NCBI RefSeq assembly: GCF_040215725.1
Contig: NZ_CP157967.1
Span: 744,001-808,000 of the forward strand
DNA from: Rhizobium sp. ZPR4
GTDB taxonomy: Bacteria; Pseudomonadota; Alphaproteobacteria; Rhizobiales; Rhizobiaceae
Length of the DNA stretch: 64,000 nucleotides
Direction of reading: 5' to 3'
Part shown: one piece after another, positions 17,049 to 25,643 of the stretch
Layout of the letters: every line of letters starts with the position of its first letter
Numbering within the stretch: the stretch's first letter is position 1
Notes under the pieces: model-generated
What the model saw: the letters and a program-made list of their open reading frames with translations, nothing else
Databases searched by the model: none
Told to the model about the DNA's origin: nothing
Translations under genes and position numbers: made by a program

Positions 17049-17528
17049 ATGGCACCCAAAGGCAGCCAGCGCGTGGTGAACAAGGTCGTGGCGGAAAACC
17101 GCAAGGCTCGCTTCAACTACGAGATCATCGACACCTACGAAGCAGGGCTCGTGCTGATGGGCACGGAGGTCAAATCGCTGCGCGAAGGCAAGGCCAATAT
17201 CGCCGAATCCTACGCCTCGGATGAAGGTGACGAGATTTGGTTGATCAACTCCTATCTGCCGGAGTACCTGCAGGCGAATCGCTTCAATCACGAGCCACGC
17301 CGCCGTCGTAAGCTGCTGCTTTCCAGCCGCGAAATCGGCCGGCTGCGTTCGGCGATCAATCGTGAGGGCATGACTCTGGTGCCGTTGAAAATCTATTTCA
17401 ACGACCGAGGCCGCGCCAAGCTGGAATTGGCTCTCGCCAAGGGCAAGAAGCTGCATGACAAGCGCGAATCCGAGAAGGAACGCGATTGGAACAGGCAGAA
17501 GAGCCGCCTGCTGAAGGACAATGGGTGA
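17049..17528 (+). CDS. smpB: SsrA (tmRNA)-binding protein SmpB
   Basis: SmpB binds tmRNA and lets it enter stalled ribosomes for trans-translation. The 159-residue protein shows the family core [39 protein letters not shown] and the basic C-terminal tail GKKLHDKRE ... [10 protein letters not shown]. The start [12 protein letters not shown] at 17049 matches the family; an in-frame ATG at 16986 gives an unlikely extension. The tmRNA gene is not in the window. Confidence 0.97.
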   Translation: MAPKGSQRVVNKVVAENRKARFNYEIIDTYEAGLVLMGTEVKSLREGKANIAESYASDEGDEIWLINSYLPEYLQANRFNHEPRRRRKLLLSSREIGRLRSAINREGMTLVPLKIYFNDRGRAKLELALAKGKKLHDKRESEKERDWNRQKSRLLKDNG

Positions 17529-17617
17529 GGGTGAGACGCGGTCGCGCAAAGCCCGAGCTATCGATCCCGTGAATCGATTGCAGCGACGAACGCCTTGAGC
17601 CTTAGCGAAGGGCCGGC

Positions 17618-17652
17618 TGCCGCGGCAAAAACGAAATGGTTTCGCTGCGGCA
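17618..17652. terminator. structured hairpin between convergent smpB and NYN genes
   Basis: Nested pairing TGCCGC/GCGGCA and CGAAA/TTTCG with a TGG loop spans 35 bases in the gap between convergent genes. It could stop transcription from either side, but there is no long T-run. Confidence 0.35.
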
Positions 17653-17680
17653 AACCTAACTCGTCTGATGCAGCCTCAAA

Positions 17681-18271
17681 TTATTCTTCAGTATCCGCTG
17701 CGGCGTGACTTGCCGTCTCGGTGGTGGTGCGGGCAGGCCGTTCCGAGGCTTCGCGGCCGATTTCTGCCTTCAGCGATACGAGATCGATGAAATGGTCGGC
17801 CTGGCGGCGCAGATCGTCGGCGATCATCGGCGGCTGGGTCGCCATGGTCGAGATGACCGAAACCTTGCGTCCGCGGCGCTGGAGTGCTTCCACGAGGGTC
17901 GTGAAGTCGCCGTCGCCGGAAAAGATTACCAGATGATCGACGGTCTCGGATTGCTCCATGGCGTCGATCGCCAGCTCGATGTCCATGTTGCCCTTGATTT
18001 TGCGGCGCCCCATCGAGTCCGTGAATTCCTTGGCCGGCTTGGTAACGACCTTGTAGCCGTTATAATCGAGCCAATCGATCAGCGGGCGGATGGAGGAATA
18101 TTCCTGATCCTCGATAAGAGCCGTATAATAATAGGCGCGCAGCAGATAACCGCGTTTCTGAAATGCTTTCAAGAGCTTGCGATAGTCGATATCGAAGCCG
18201 AGGCTCTTGGATGCAGCGTAGAGATTGGCGCCGTCTATAAAGAGTGCAATTTTTTCGCGTGGGTCAAACAT
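17681..18271 (-). CDS. NYN-domain protein (LabA/DUF88 family)
   Basis: The 196-residue protein is a PIN-like NYN domain, a fold found in metal-dependent RNases. Acidic motifs are in place: ALFIDGANLYAAS (about 10-22), KGNMDIELAIDAME (about 93-106) and VIFSGDGDFTTLVEAL (about 114-129). The C-terminal 30 residues (EIGREASERPARTTTETASHAAADTEE) are a disordered acidic tail. Related rhizobial genes often sit beside rpoZ, as here. The RNA substrate is unknown. Confidence 0.88.
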   Translation of the reverse strand: MFDPREKIALFIDGANLYAASKSLGFDIDYRKLLKAFQKRGYLLRAYYYTALIEDQEYSSIRPLIDWLDYNGYKVVTKPAKEFTDSMGRRKIKGNMDIELAIDAMEQSETVDHLVIFSGDGDFTTLVEALQRRGRKVSVISTMATQPPMIADDLRRQADHFIDLVSLKAEIGREASERPARTTTETASHAAADTEE

Positions 18272-18583
18272 CGCTTACATATCCATTGTTATAAAAACGT
18301 AATCACTTCATTCAAAGGCTAGCTAAAACAATGCCTTGCAAGGCGCCGCAGAATAATTCGTATTACTTTATGAATTATTCATATAACCAAGATTTAGGGC
18401 ACGAAGTGCGATATTCCAAGCAACCTACGGTAGAAATAACAATTTGTCTGGGGTAATTTTAACACTTATAAGACGGGGTGCGAAGGCGCTCAATCAGGAA
18501 AAACTTGAATTTGCCATCGTTTGCTTGTATCGGCGTGCTACTCCGAGACATGATGACGACATCACGACCGCAAAGGACAGGCA
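18272..18583. other. 312-base divergent gap between NYN gene and rpoZ
   Basis: No gene is seen. The first half is notably AT-rich and contains a nine-base inverted repeat at 18351-18380. Promoters for both genes must lie here, but I cannot place them with confidence. Confidence 0.6.
18351..18380. promoter_or_regulatory. inverted repeat GAATAATTC-N12-GAATTATTC
   Basis: A perfect nine-base dyad with a 12-base spacer lies 80-109 bases upstream of the NYN start. Spacing suits a dimeric regulator; the protein is unknown. Confidence 0.35.
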
Positions 18584-18982
18584 ATGGCCCGTGTCACAGT
18601 AGAAGATTGCATTGATAAAGTTGAGAACCGGTTCGAGCTCGTTCTGCTCGCCAGCCACCGCGCCCGTCTGATTTCGCAGGGCTCCTCGATCACGATCGAC
18701 CGCGACAACGACAAGAACCCGGTTGTTGCATTGCGCGAAATCGCCGACGAGACGCTGTCGCCGGACGATCTCAAGGAAGACCTGATCCATTCGCTGCAGA
18801 AGCATGTCGAAGTGGATGAGCCCGAGCCCGATCCGGCAAGCCTGCTGGCAGCGGGTGCTTCCGCCACCAGCGAAGAGGAAGAAGACCTGCCGGAAACCGT
18901 TACTTTCGACCAGATGTCGGAAGAAGAGCTTCTGGCTGGTATCGAAGGTCTGGTTCCGCCGGAAAAAAGCGACGATTACTGA
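18584..18982 (+). CDS. rpoZ: RNA polymerase omega subunit
   Basis: Omega helps assemble and stabilise RNA polymerase and takes part in ppGpp response. The 132-residue protein has the conserved [28 protein letters not shown] start and [20 protein letters not shown], then a long acidic tail ([10 protein letters not shown] ... EEEEDLPET) seen in alphaproteobacterial omega. An AAGGA ribosome site precedes the ATG. The ppGpp synthetase/hydrolase gene follows 100 bases downstream, the common alphaproteobacterial pairing. Confidence 0.97.
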   Translation: MARVTVEDCIDKVENRFELVLLASHRARLISQGSSITIDRDNDKNPVVALREIADETLSPDDLKEDLIHSLQKHVEVDEPEPDPASLLAAGASATSEEEEDLPETVTFDQMSEEELLAGIEGLVPPEKSDDY

Positions 18983-19082
18983 TCGTCGATCTTGATGCTC
19001 CGGGCAGGAGCGATATGATGGCAAGATGCGTGCGCCGGTCAGATGACTGGCGCGCTTTTGTTTTTGCTGGAGTAGCTTTGGA

Positions 19083-21305
19083 ATGATGCGGCAATACGAG
19101 CTTGTCGAGCGCGTGCAGAAATACAAGCCCGATGCCAACGAAGCTCTCCTCAACAAAGCCTATGTTTATGCGATGCAGAAGCATGGCCAGCAAAAACGCG
19201 CCAGCGGCGATCCCTATATTTCCCATCCTCTCGAAGTTGCTGCCATCCTCACGGATATGCGCCTGGATGAATCGACCATCGCGGTCGCTCTTCTCCATGA
19301 CACGATCGAGGACACGACGGCGACGCGCGCCGAAATCGACGAGATGTTTGGCGAGGATATCGGTCGTCTCGTCGAGGGCCTGACGAAGATCAAGAAGCTC
19401 GACCTCGTCACCAAGAAGGCCAAGCAGGCGGAAAACCTGCGCAAGCTGCTGCTCGCCATTTCCGACGATGTGCGCGTGCTTCTGGTGAAGCTTGCCGATC
19501 GCCTGCACAATATGCGCACGCTCGATCACATGTCGCCGGAAAAGCGCGCCCGCATTTCCGAGGAGACGATGGAAATCTATGCGCCGCTCGCCGGCCGCAT
19601 GGGTATGCAGGACATGCGCGAGGAGCTGGAGGAGCTTTCCTTCCGCCATATCAATCCTGAAGCGCATGACACCGTCACCAAGCGGCTCGAAGAGCTGTCT
19701 CGGCGCAACGAAGGGCTGGTCAAGAAGATCGAGACCGAGCTGCGCGATCTGCTCGTGGCTAACGGCCTTGCCAACGCCATGGTCAAGGGCCGGCTGAAGA
19801 AGCCCTATTCGGTGTTCCGCAAGATGCAGTCGAAGTCACTCTCTTTCGAGCAGCTTTCCGATATCTACGGCTTCCGTCTTCTCGTCGACGATATTCCGTC
19901 CTGCTACCGGGCGCTCGGCATCGTTCATACCCGCTGGCGCGTCGTTCCCGGCCGTTTCAAGGACTATATTTCGACGCCGAAGCAGAACGACTATCGCTCC
20001 TTGCATACGACGATCGTTGGCCCCTCCAGCCAGCGTATCGAGTTGCAGATCCGCACCAAGCGCATGCATGAGATCGCCGAATTCGGTATTGCCGCCCACA
20101 CGCTCTACAAGGACGGCGCCAACGGCAATGGCGACAGCGACGTCGCGTCGCGGGAAAGCAATGCCTATTCCTGGCTGCGCCACACCATTGAAGCGCTGGC
20201 CGAGGGTGACAGCCCCGAAGAATTCCTCGAGCATACGAAGCTCGAACTCTTCCAGGATCAGGTCTTCTGCTTCACGCCCAAGGGCAAGCTGATCGCCCTG
20301 CCGCGCGGCGCAACGCCGATCGACTTCGCCTATGCTGTCCATACCAATATCGGCGACACCACGGTTGGCGCCAAGATCAACGGCCGCATCATGCCGCTCG
20401 TCACGCGGCTGAACAACGGCGATGAAGTCGAGATCATCCGTTCCGGCGTACAGGTGCCGCCCGCCGCCTGGGAAGAGATCGTCGTGACCGGCAAGGCGCG
20501 CGCCGCCATTCGCCGCGCAACCCGCCTTGCCATCCGCAAGCAGTATGCCGGTCTCGGCCACCGTATTCTGGAGCGCACCTTCGAGCGCGCCGGCAAGGTC
20601 TTCTCGCGTGATGCCCTGAAGCCCGCCCTGCATCGCCTCGGCCAGAAGGATGTCGAGGATGCGATTGCCGCCGTCGGGCGAGGGGAGATGTCGTCGCTCG
20701 ACGTCTTGCGCGCCGTCTATCCGGATCACCAGGACGAGCGCGTCACCGTGAAGCCCGCCGGCGACGAGGGCTGGTTCAACGTTCGCAGCGCCTCCGGCAT
20801 GATCTTCAAGATCCCCGGCAAGAACAAGGCCGAGGTTTCCGACGGCGCCGATATCGATGCGCCGCCGATCCGCGGCATTTCGGCCAATGTCGAGGTACAT
20901 TTCGCATCGACCGGCGCCGTTCCGGGCGATCGCATCGTCGGCATCATGGAAAAGGGCAAGGGCATCACCATATATCCGATCCAGTCGCCGGTTCTGCAGC
21001 GGTTCGATGACGAGCCGGAGCGCTGGATCGATGTGCGCTGGGATCTGGACGAGGCCAACAAGTCCCGTTTTGCCGCACGCATCCTGATCAATGCCCTCAA
21101 CGAGCCGGGTACGCTGGCGAAGGTGGCGCAGACCGTTGCGGACGTGGATGTCAATATCCGCGTGCTCAACACCGTTCGGGTTGCGGCCGATTTCACCGAA
21201 ATGGCCCTCGACGTCGAAGTCTGGGATCTGCGCCAGCTTAACCAGCTTCTGGTGCAGCTGAAGGAACTCGATTGCATCGCGACGGTTAAGCGCCTCTACG
21301 AGTGA
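19083..21305 (+). CDS. rsh: bifunctional (p)ppGpp synthetase/hydrolase Rsh
   Basis: Rsh makes and degrades the starvation alarmone (p)ppGpp. The 740-residue protein has the full order: HD hydrolase (HPLEVAAILTDM, ALLHDTIEDT at about 45-80), synthetase (YRSLHTTIVG, IELQIRTKRMHEIAEFGIAAH at about 300-340), TGS (CFTPKGKLIALPRGATPIDFAYAVHT at about 395-420) and C-terminal ACT (AARILINALNEPGTLAKVAQ at about 660). Intact HD residues suggest hydrolase activity is kept. The start may be either of two adjacent ATGs (19083, 19086) after GGAG. Confidence 0.97.
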   Translation: MMRQYELVERVQKYKPDANEALLNKAYVYAMQKHGQQKRASGDPYISHPLEVAAILTDMRLDESTIAVALLHDTIEDTTATRAEIDEMFGEDIGRLVEGLTKIKKLDLVTKKAKQAENLRKLLLAISDDVRVLLVKLADRLHNMRTLDHMSPEKRARISEETMEIYAPLAGRMGMQDMREELEELSFRHINPEAHDTVTKRLEELSRRNEGLVKKIETELRDLLVANGLANAMVKGRLKKPYSVFRKMQSKSLSFEQLSDIYGFRLLVDDIPSCYRALGIVHTRWRVVPGRFKDYISTPKQNDYRSLHTTIVGPSSQRIELQIRTKRMHEIAEFGIAAHTLYKDGANGNGDSDVASRESNAYSWLRHTIEALAEGDSPEEFLEHTKLELFQDQVFCFTPKGKLIALPRGATPIDFAYAVHTNIGDTTVGAKINGRIMPLVTRLNNGDEVEIIRSGVQVPPAAWEEIVVTGKARAAIRRATRLAIRKQYAGLGHRILERTFERAGKVFSRDALKPALHRLGQKDVEDAIAAVGRGEMSSLDVLRAVYPDHQDERVTVKPAGDEGWFNVRSASGMIFKIPGKNKAEVSDGADIDAPPIRGISANVEVHFASTGAVPGDRIVGIMEKGKGITIYPIQSPVLQRFDDEPERWIDVRWDLDEANKSRFAARILINALNEPGTLAKVAQTVADVDVNIRVLNTVRVAADFTEMALDVEVWDLRQLNQLLVQLKELDCIATVKRLYE

Positions 21306-21497
21306 TATCCACTCGGCGGCGCTACCGATCCAGGCAGGCTGCATATTTTGTGATCATTTTATGACCAAATTCGAGCGCCTTTCCGGATAGATATGCGCAA
21401 AATGCATGGCTGTGTATATTTTAGAGCGGTGGTAATTAACCTTTGTCGAGCCTATCTTCTGGTCATCGAAGAAACGAAACTGAGATGAGAGAAGAAA

Positions 21498-21647
21498 ATG
21501 TTTAGCCCGATCAAGAAAATCGCCCGTGCCCTGCGTGTTCCGAGTGTTGAAGAACGCGAAATGGCTTACCTGAATGGTTCGCACGACCGTTTTGACCTTG
21601 AATATCGTCAGCGTCAGGTCGACCGCGGTCTGTTCCGTACGCGTTAA
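21498..21647 (+). CDS. DUF3563-type 49-residue protein
   Basis: A short gene encodes MFSPIKKIARALRVPSVEEREMAYLNGSHDRFDLEYRQRQVDRGLFRTR, given here as two parts: a basic amphipathic start and the family core EEREMAYLNGSHDRFDLEYR. DUF3563 proteins of about 50 residues are common in rhizobia and beta-proteobacteria; they resemble the C-terminal half of DUF1127-type small proteins. Function is unknown. GAGAGAAG precedes the ATG, and it stands alone between rsh and the DUF2062 gene with about 190 bases of leader. Confidence 0.8.
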   Translation: MFSPIKKIARALRVPSVEEREMAYLNGSHDRFDLEYRQRQVDRGLFRTR

Positions 21648-21868
21648 TCGCTGTTAATACTGAAAAGACCAAGAGGGGCGCGTCATTGTTGCGCCCTTGG
21701 AGCATCCCGATCTTGCGGGATTGCTTCCGGCAAATGAAGAGAGCGTCCATTTTCTGCATCCAGCGCAGATGACGTTCCAAAAAAGAGCCGCACTTTCGGT
21801 TCTTAATCGGTGCATGATACGTTCGGCCGCTCTTGTCACGACGGCCCCCATTGCACTAGATAAGCCGC

Positions 21869-22456
21869 ATGCTGTTTCGTCGCCGAAAACCACTGACATT
21901 CAAGGAAAAGTTGCGGGAGCATCTTTGGCCCCGCAAGGGTTTTGTCCGCTCTTTCCAATATTTCGGTAAGCGCCTCGTTCGCCTCGCCGCCTCGCCGCAT
22001 TCGGTTGCGGCCGGCTTTGCCGCGGGCATCGTCGTATCGTGGACGCCGTTCATCGGTGTGCATTTCGTCATGGCGATTGTCATCGCCTATCTCGTCGGCG
22101 GAAACGTCATCGCTTCTGCGCTCGGCTGTCTGGCTGCCGGCAATCCGATTACCTACCCCTTCATCTGGGCTTTGACCTGGGAGATCGGCCATCTGATTCT
22201 GGCGCGCGACAGCGGCGGGCAAGGCGGTAGCATCGATCTGCCGGCACTGTGGCACAAGGGCGATCTCACGCAAATCTGGGACCCGGTTTTGAAGCCGATG
22301 CTGATCGGCGGCATTCCGCCTGCCATTGTGACGGGCGTGATCGTCTATGCGCTTACCTATTATGGTGTGAAGACCTTCAAGACGCGCCGCAAGGAGCGCC
22401 TGATGGAACGTGCCCGCGAACGGCTGGCGCTCGCCGAAAACGCATCGAGCGTCTGA
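21869..22456 (+). CDS. DUF2062 membrane protein
   Basis: The 195-residue protein starts with a basic cytoplasmic segment and has three likely membrane spans: HSVAAGFAAGIVVSWTPFIG followed by HFVMAIVIAYLVGG (about 45-85), NPITYPFIWALTWEIGHLIL (about 92-112) and a C-terminal span GGIPPAIVTGVIVYALTYYG (about 148-167). This is the DUF2062 pattern, whose role is not established. It lies 40 bases before acpS in the same direction and probably shares its transcript. Confidence 0.85.
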   Translation: MLFRRRKPLTFKEKLREHLWPRKGFVRSFQYFGKRLVRLAASPHSVAAGFAAGIVVSWTPFIGVHFVMAIVIAYLVGGNVIASALGCLAAGNPITYPFIWALTWEIGHLILARDSGGQGGSIDLPALWHKGDLTQIWDPVLKPMLIGGIPPAIVTGVIVYALTYYGVKTFKTRRKERLMERARERLALAENASSV

Positions 22457-22496
22457 CGGTGCCTGACCTCGTCCGGGCCGCCAGGAGGGCCTTCCC

Positions 22497-22901
22497 ATGA
22501 TTATCGGCATAGGCAGTGATCTTATCGACATCCGCCGGGTCGAGAAGACGATCGAGCGTTTCGGCGCCCGATTCACCGAGCGTTGCTTTACAGATATAGA
22601 GCGCGCCAAGTCCGAGCGCCGCAAGAACAAGGCGGCCTCCTATGCCAAGCGCTTTGCCGCCAAGGAAGCCTGCTCCAAGGCTTTGGGTACAGGGTTGGCG
22701 CAGGGTGTCTTCTGGCGCGACATGGGAGTCGTCAATCTGCCGAGCGGCAAACCGACGATGGAATTGACCGGCGGTGCTGCCGAAAGAGTGGCAGCTATGT
22801 TGCCGCCAAATCATCGCGCCGCCATTCATTTGACGATAACAGATGATTTTCCTCTTGCTCAGGCTTTTGTGATCATCGAAGCGCTACCGATGGATGCCTG
22901 A
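22497..22901 (+). CDS. acpS: holo-[acyl-carrier-protein] synthase
   Basis: AcpS moves 4'-phosphopantetheine from CoA to the acyl carrier protein, activating it for fatty acid synthesis. The 134-residue protein has the standard motifs [14 protein letters not shown] (metal-binding Asp at residue 8) and [15 protein letters not shown] (about 57-71, catalytic Glu). GGAGGGCC precedes the ATG. It heads the acpS-lepB-rnc-era block. Confidence 0.96.
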   Translation: MIIGIGSDLIDIRRVEKTIERFGARFTERCFTDIERAKSERRKNKAASYAKRFAAKEACSKALGTGLAQGVFWRDMGVVNLPSGKPTMELTGGAAERVAAMLPPNHRAAIHLTITDDFPLAQAFVIIEALPMDA

Positions 22902-23015
22902 ATCACGACTGTATGTCGCTTTTGGCATCCGCGCCATTGCCGCGATGATATGAAGCGAGTAGACAGTGCCAGAATGCAAGTGCGCCGGTGGGGTGCGAAA
23001 AAGGAATAAGACTGC

Positions 23016-23762
23016 GTGTCCGAGAAAGCCGTAAAACAGCAGAACGCCCTGTGGGAGAACATCAAGGTCATCGTTCAGGCGCTCGTCCTGGCCATGATCA
23101 TCCGCACGTTTCTCTTCCAGCCATTCACCATCCCGTCCGGCTCGATGATGCCGACGCTTCTTGTCGGCGACTATATCTTCGTCAACAAGTTCGCCTATGG
23201 CTATTCCAAGTATTCAATGCCGTTCTCGCCGGATCTGTTCAGCGGCCGCATCCTGGGCAGCGAGCCGAAGCGTGGCGATGTCGTGGTCTTCCGCTTCCCG
23301 CCGAATCCTGATGTCGACTACATCAAGCGCGTGATCGGTCTGCCGGGCGACCGCATTCAGGTCAAGAACGACATCCTCTACATCAACGGCCAGGCCGTTC
23401 CGCGCGAGCCGCACGGCACCTTCTCGTCGGACTATAGCCAGGAGCCGGGCGACAACATCGCTGTCTACAGCGAGCGCCTGCCGGATACCGGCAAGGTTTA
23501 TGACACGCTGGATCTCTCGCCGAACTCTCGTGGCGACAATACCCAGGAATATGTCGTTCCGCCGGGCCATTATTTCATGATGGGCGACAATCGCGACAAT
23601 TCCGACGACAGCCGTTTCGATGTCGGCTATGTCCCTGCTGAGAACCTGATCGGCCGCGCCAGCATCATCTTCTTCTCGCTGGGTCACGACACCTCCTTCC
23701 GTGAAGTCTGGAAATGGCCGACCAACATGCGTTGGGACCGTATTTTCAAGGTTGTCGAATGA
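23016..23762 (+). CDS. lepB: signal peptidase I
   Basis: LepB removes signal peptides from exported proteins at the inner membrane. The 248-residue protein has one N-terminal membrane span (VIVQALVLAMIIRTFLF), the catalytic serine in PSGSMMPTL (about residue 42), the catalytic lysine in DYIKRVIGLPGDRI (about 105) and the box GDNRDNSDDSR (about 193-203). It starts with GTG. Its stop overlaps the rnc start as ATGA, showing coupled translation. Confidence 0.96.
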   Translation: MSEKAVKQQNALWENIKVIVQALVLAMIIRTFLFQPFTIPSGSMMPTLLVGDYIFVNKFAYGYSKYSMPFSPDLFSGRILGSEPKRGDVVVFRFPPNPDVDYIKRVIGLPGDRIQVKNDILYINGQAVPREPHGTFSSDYSQEPGDNIAVYSERLPDTGKVYDTLDLSPNSRGDNTQEYVVPPGHYFMMGDNRDNSDDSRFDVGYVPAENLIGRASIIFFSLGHDTSFREVWKWPTNMRWDRIFKVVE

Positions 23763-24478
23763 CGAAGACGCAGACGCTCTCCCAGGCGGATCGTGCCAGG
23801 CTTGAGGTTGCTATAGGCTACGAATTCGCCGAAAAGGAGCGTCTCGACCGCGCGCTGACCCATGCCAGCGCGCGTACGCACAAGACAGGCAACTATGAAC
23901 GGTTGGAATTTCTCGGCGACCGAGTTCTTGGCCTGTGCATCGCAGAATTGCTCTTCAAGACATTCGGTGCTGCGACGGAAGGCGAGCTTTCCGTGCGCCT
24001 CAACCAGCTCGTGAGCGCGGAGACCTGCGCCGAAGTTGCCGATGAAATGGAGCTGCATCTTTACATCCGCACCGGTGCCGACGTGAAGAAGCTGACGGGC
24101 AAGCGCATGCTGAACGTGCGCGCCGATGTCGTCGAAAGCCTGATTGCTGCGCTCTACCTGGACGGTGGGCTCGAAGTTGCCCGCGCGTTCATCCTGCGTT
24201 TTTGGGAGCGCCGCGCCATCCGGCCGGAGGGTGCAAGGCGCGACGCCAAGACGGAATTGCAGGAATGGGCGCATGCGAAATTCGGTGTTACCCCGGTCTA
24301 CAGGGTTGATGATCGCAGCGGACCGGATCATGATCCCCGCTTCACCGTGACGGTGGAAGTGAAGGGAACGACGCCGGAGACCGGAATTGAACGCTCCAAG
24401 CGCGCGGCCGAGCAGGTGGCTGCGACGCGGATTCTGGAGCGCGAAGGTGTTTGGCAGCCTCAGCCGACTGAGACGTAA
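23759..24478 (+). CDS. rnc: ribonuclease III
   Basis: RNase III cuts double-stranded RNA in rRNA processing and mRNA or small-RNA turnover. The 239-residue protein has the signature YERLEFLGDRVLGL (about 41-54), a second catalytic segment DVVESLIAALYLDGG and a C-terminal double-stranded RNA-binding domain (KTELQEWAHAKFG ... KRAAEQVAATRIL). The start MTKTQTLS at 23759 overlaps the lepB stop by four bases; a longer in-frame opening from 23714 is inside lepB and unlikely. Confidence 0.96.
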   Translation: MTKTQTLSQADRARLEVAIGYEFAEKERLDRALTHASARTHKTGNYERLEFLGDRVLGLCIAELLFKTFGAATEGELSVRLNQLVSAETCAEVADEMELHLYIRTGADVKKLTGKRMLNVRADVVESLIAALYLDGGLEVARAFILRFWERRAIRPEGARRDAKTELQEWAHAKFGVTPVYRVDDRSGPDHDPRFTVTVEVKGTTPETGIERSKRAAEQVAATRILEREGVWQPQPTET

Positions 24479-24482
24479 CTGC

Positions 24483-24598
24483 TAGAGCATGATGCCGAAA
24501 AGTGTCAGGGGATTTCGGAGGACATCATGCTCTACTTCTTTGATTTTAGAGTGGATTCGGATTTTAGGTCGGTTCGACCTAAAGTCATCCGACTCTAG
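24483..24598. repeat. rhizobial intergenic palindromic repeat between rnc and era
   Basis: Two palindromes fill the gap. The first has arms AGAGCATGATG (24484-24494) and CATCATGCTCT (24523-24533). The second runs from TAGAGT (24547) to ACTCTA (24597) around the core TAGGTCGGTTCGACCTA. This layout matches the dispersed mosaic elements found between genes in Rhizobium and Sinorhizobium; I recognise the pattern from memory and cannot count copies here. If transcribed, both form long hairpins between rnc and era and may affect the relative levels of the two messages. Confidence 0.75.
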
Positions 24599-24601
24599 GG
24601 A

Positions 24602-25558
24602 ATGACGGAAAAAATGACCAATCAGCAGGACACGCCCGCCGAAGACGGTGCGGTTGAACATATCGGCCCGACGCATTCGGGTTTCGTGGCCCTCATCGGC
24701 CCGACTAATGCCGGCAAGTCGACGCTGGTGAACCGACTCGTGGGCGCCAAGGTTTCGATCGTCAGCCACAAGGTGCAGACGACGCGCGCGATCGTGCGCG
24801 GCATCGCCATTCACAACAACGCGCAGATCGTCTTCATGGACACGCCCGGCATCTTCAAGCCGCGGCGCAGGCTTGACCGCGCGATGGTAACGTCTGCCTG
24901 GGGCGGCGCCAAGGATGCCGATCTCATCATGCTGCTGATCGACAGCGAGCGTGGCTTGCGCGGTGATGCGGAGGCCATCCTGGAAGGCTTGAAGGACGTC
25001 TCCCAGCCGAAGATCCTGGTCTTGAACAAGATCGACCGCGTTCGTCGCGAGGATCTTTTGGCGCTTGCCGCTGCGGCCAACGAGAAGATCGCCTTCGAGC
25101 AGACCTTCATGATCTCGGCCGAAAACGGCTCCGGCTGCGACGACGTTATGGACTATCTGGCGAAGACCTTGCCGGAAGGTCCCTGGTACTATCCCGAGGA
25201 CCAGATTTCGGACTTGCCGATGCGTCAGCTCGCCGCCGAAATCACCCGCGAAAAGCTGTTTCTGCGCCTGCACCAGGAGCTTCCCTATTCCTCGCATGTC
25301 GAGACGGAGAAGTGGGAAGAGCGCAAGGACGGCTCGGTGCGCATCGAGCAGGTGATCTATGTCGAGCGCGACAGCCAGAAGAAGATCGCACTCGGCAAGG
25401 GTGGTGAGACGATCAAGGCGATCTCGACCGCGTCGCGCAAGGAACTCTCCGAAATTCTGGAGCAGCCCGTGCACCTCTTCCTCTTCGTCAAGGTCCGTGA
25501 AAACTGGGGAGACGACCCGGAGCGTTTCCGGGAAATGGGGCTCGACTTCCCGCATTGA
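24602..25558 (+). CDS. era: GTPase Era
   Basis: Era binds 16S rRNA and is needed for small-subunit assembly. The 318-residue protein has the G1 loop GPTNAGKST (about 34-42), G3 DTPGIF (about 81), G4 NKID (about 142) and a C-terminal KH domain (GKGGETIKAISTASRKELSEIL, about 266-287). The start is uncertain: ATG at 24602 has AGGGA touching it, whereas ATG at 24614 has GGAA five bases before. An interspersed palindromic element separates it from rnc. Confidence 0.96.
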   Translation: MTEKMTNQQDTPAEDGAVEHIGPTHSGFVALIGPTNAGKSTLVNRLVGAKVSIVSHKVQTTRAIVRGIAIHNNAQIVFMDTPGIFKPRRRLDRAMVTSAWGGAKDADLIMLLIDSERGLRGDAEAILEGLKDVSQPKILVLNKIDRVRREDLLALAAAANEKIAFEQTFMISAENGSGCDDVMDYLAKTLPEGPWYYPEDQISDLPMRQLAAEITREKLFLRLHQELPYSSHVETEKWEERKDGSVRIEQVIYVERDSQKKIALGKGGETIKAISTASRKELSEILEQPVHLFLFVKVRENWGDDPERFREMGLDFPH

Positions 25559-25643
25559 TGGAACTTTGCTTCCCTGAGCGCTTTATATTGCAGTGGTTTG
25601 TCGGGCATATGGCTCACGCCGCCGCAACTTTAGGGAGCGTTTC

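Noticed and set aside
19836..21344. 502-residue minus-strand open frame opposite rsh
   Set aside because: Antisense to the synthetase, TGS and ACT domains of rsh; composition is that of a reverse-strand shadow.
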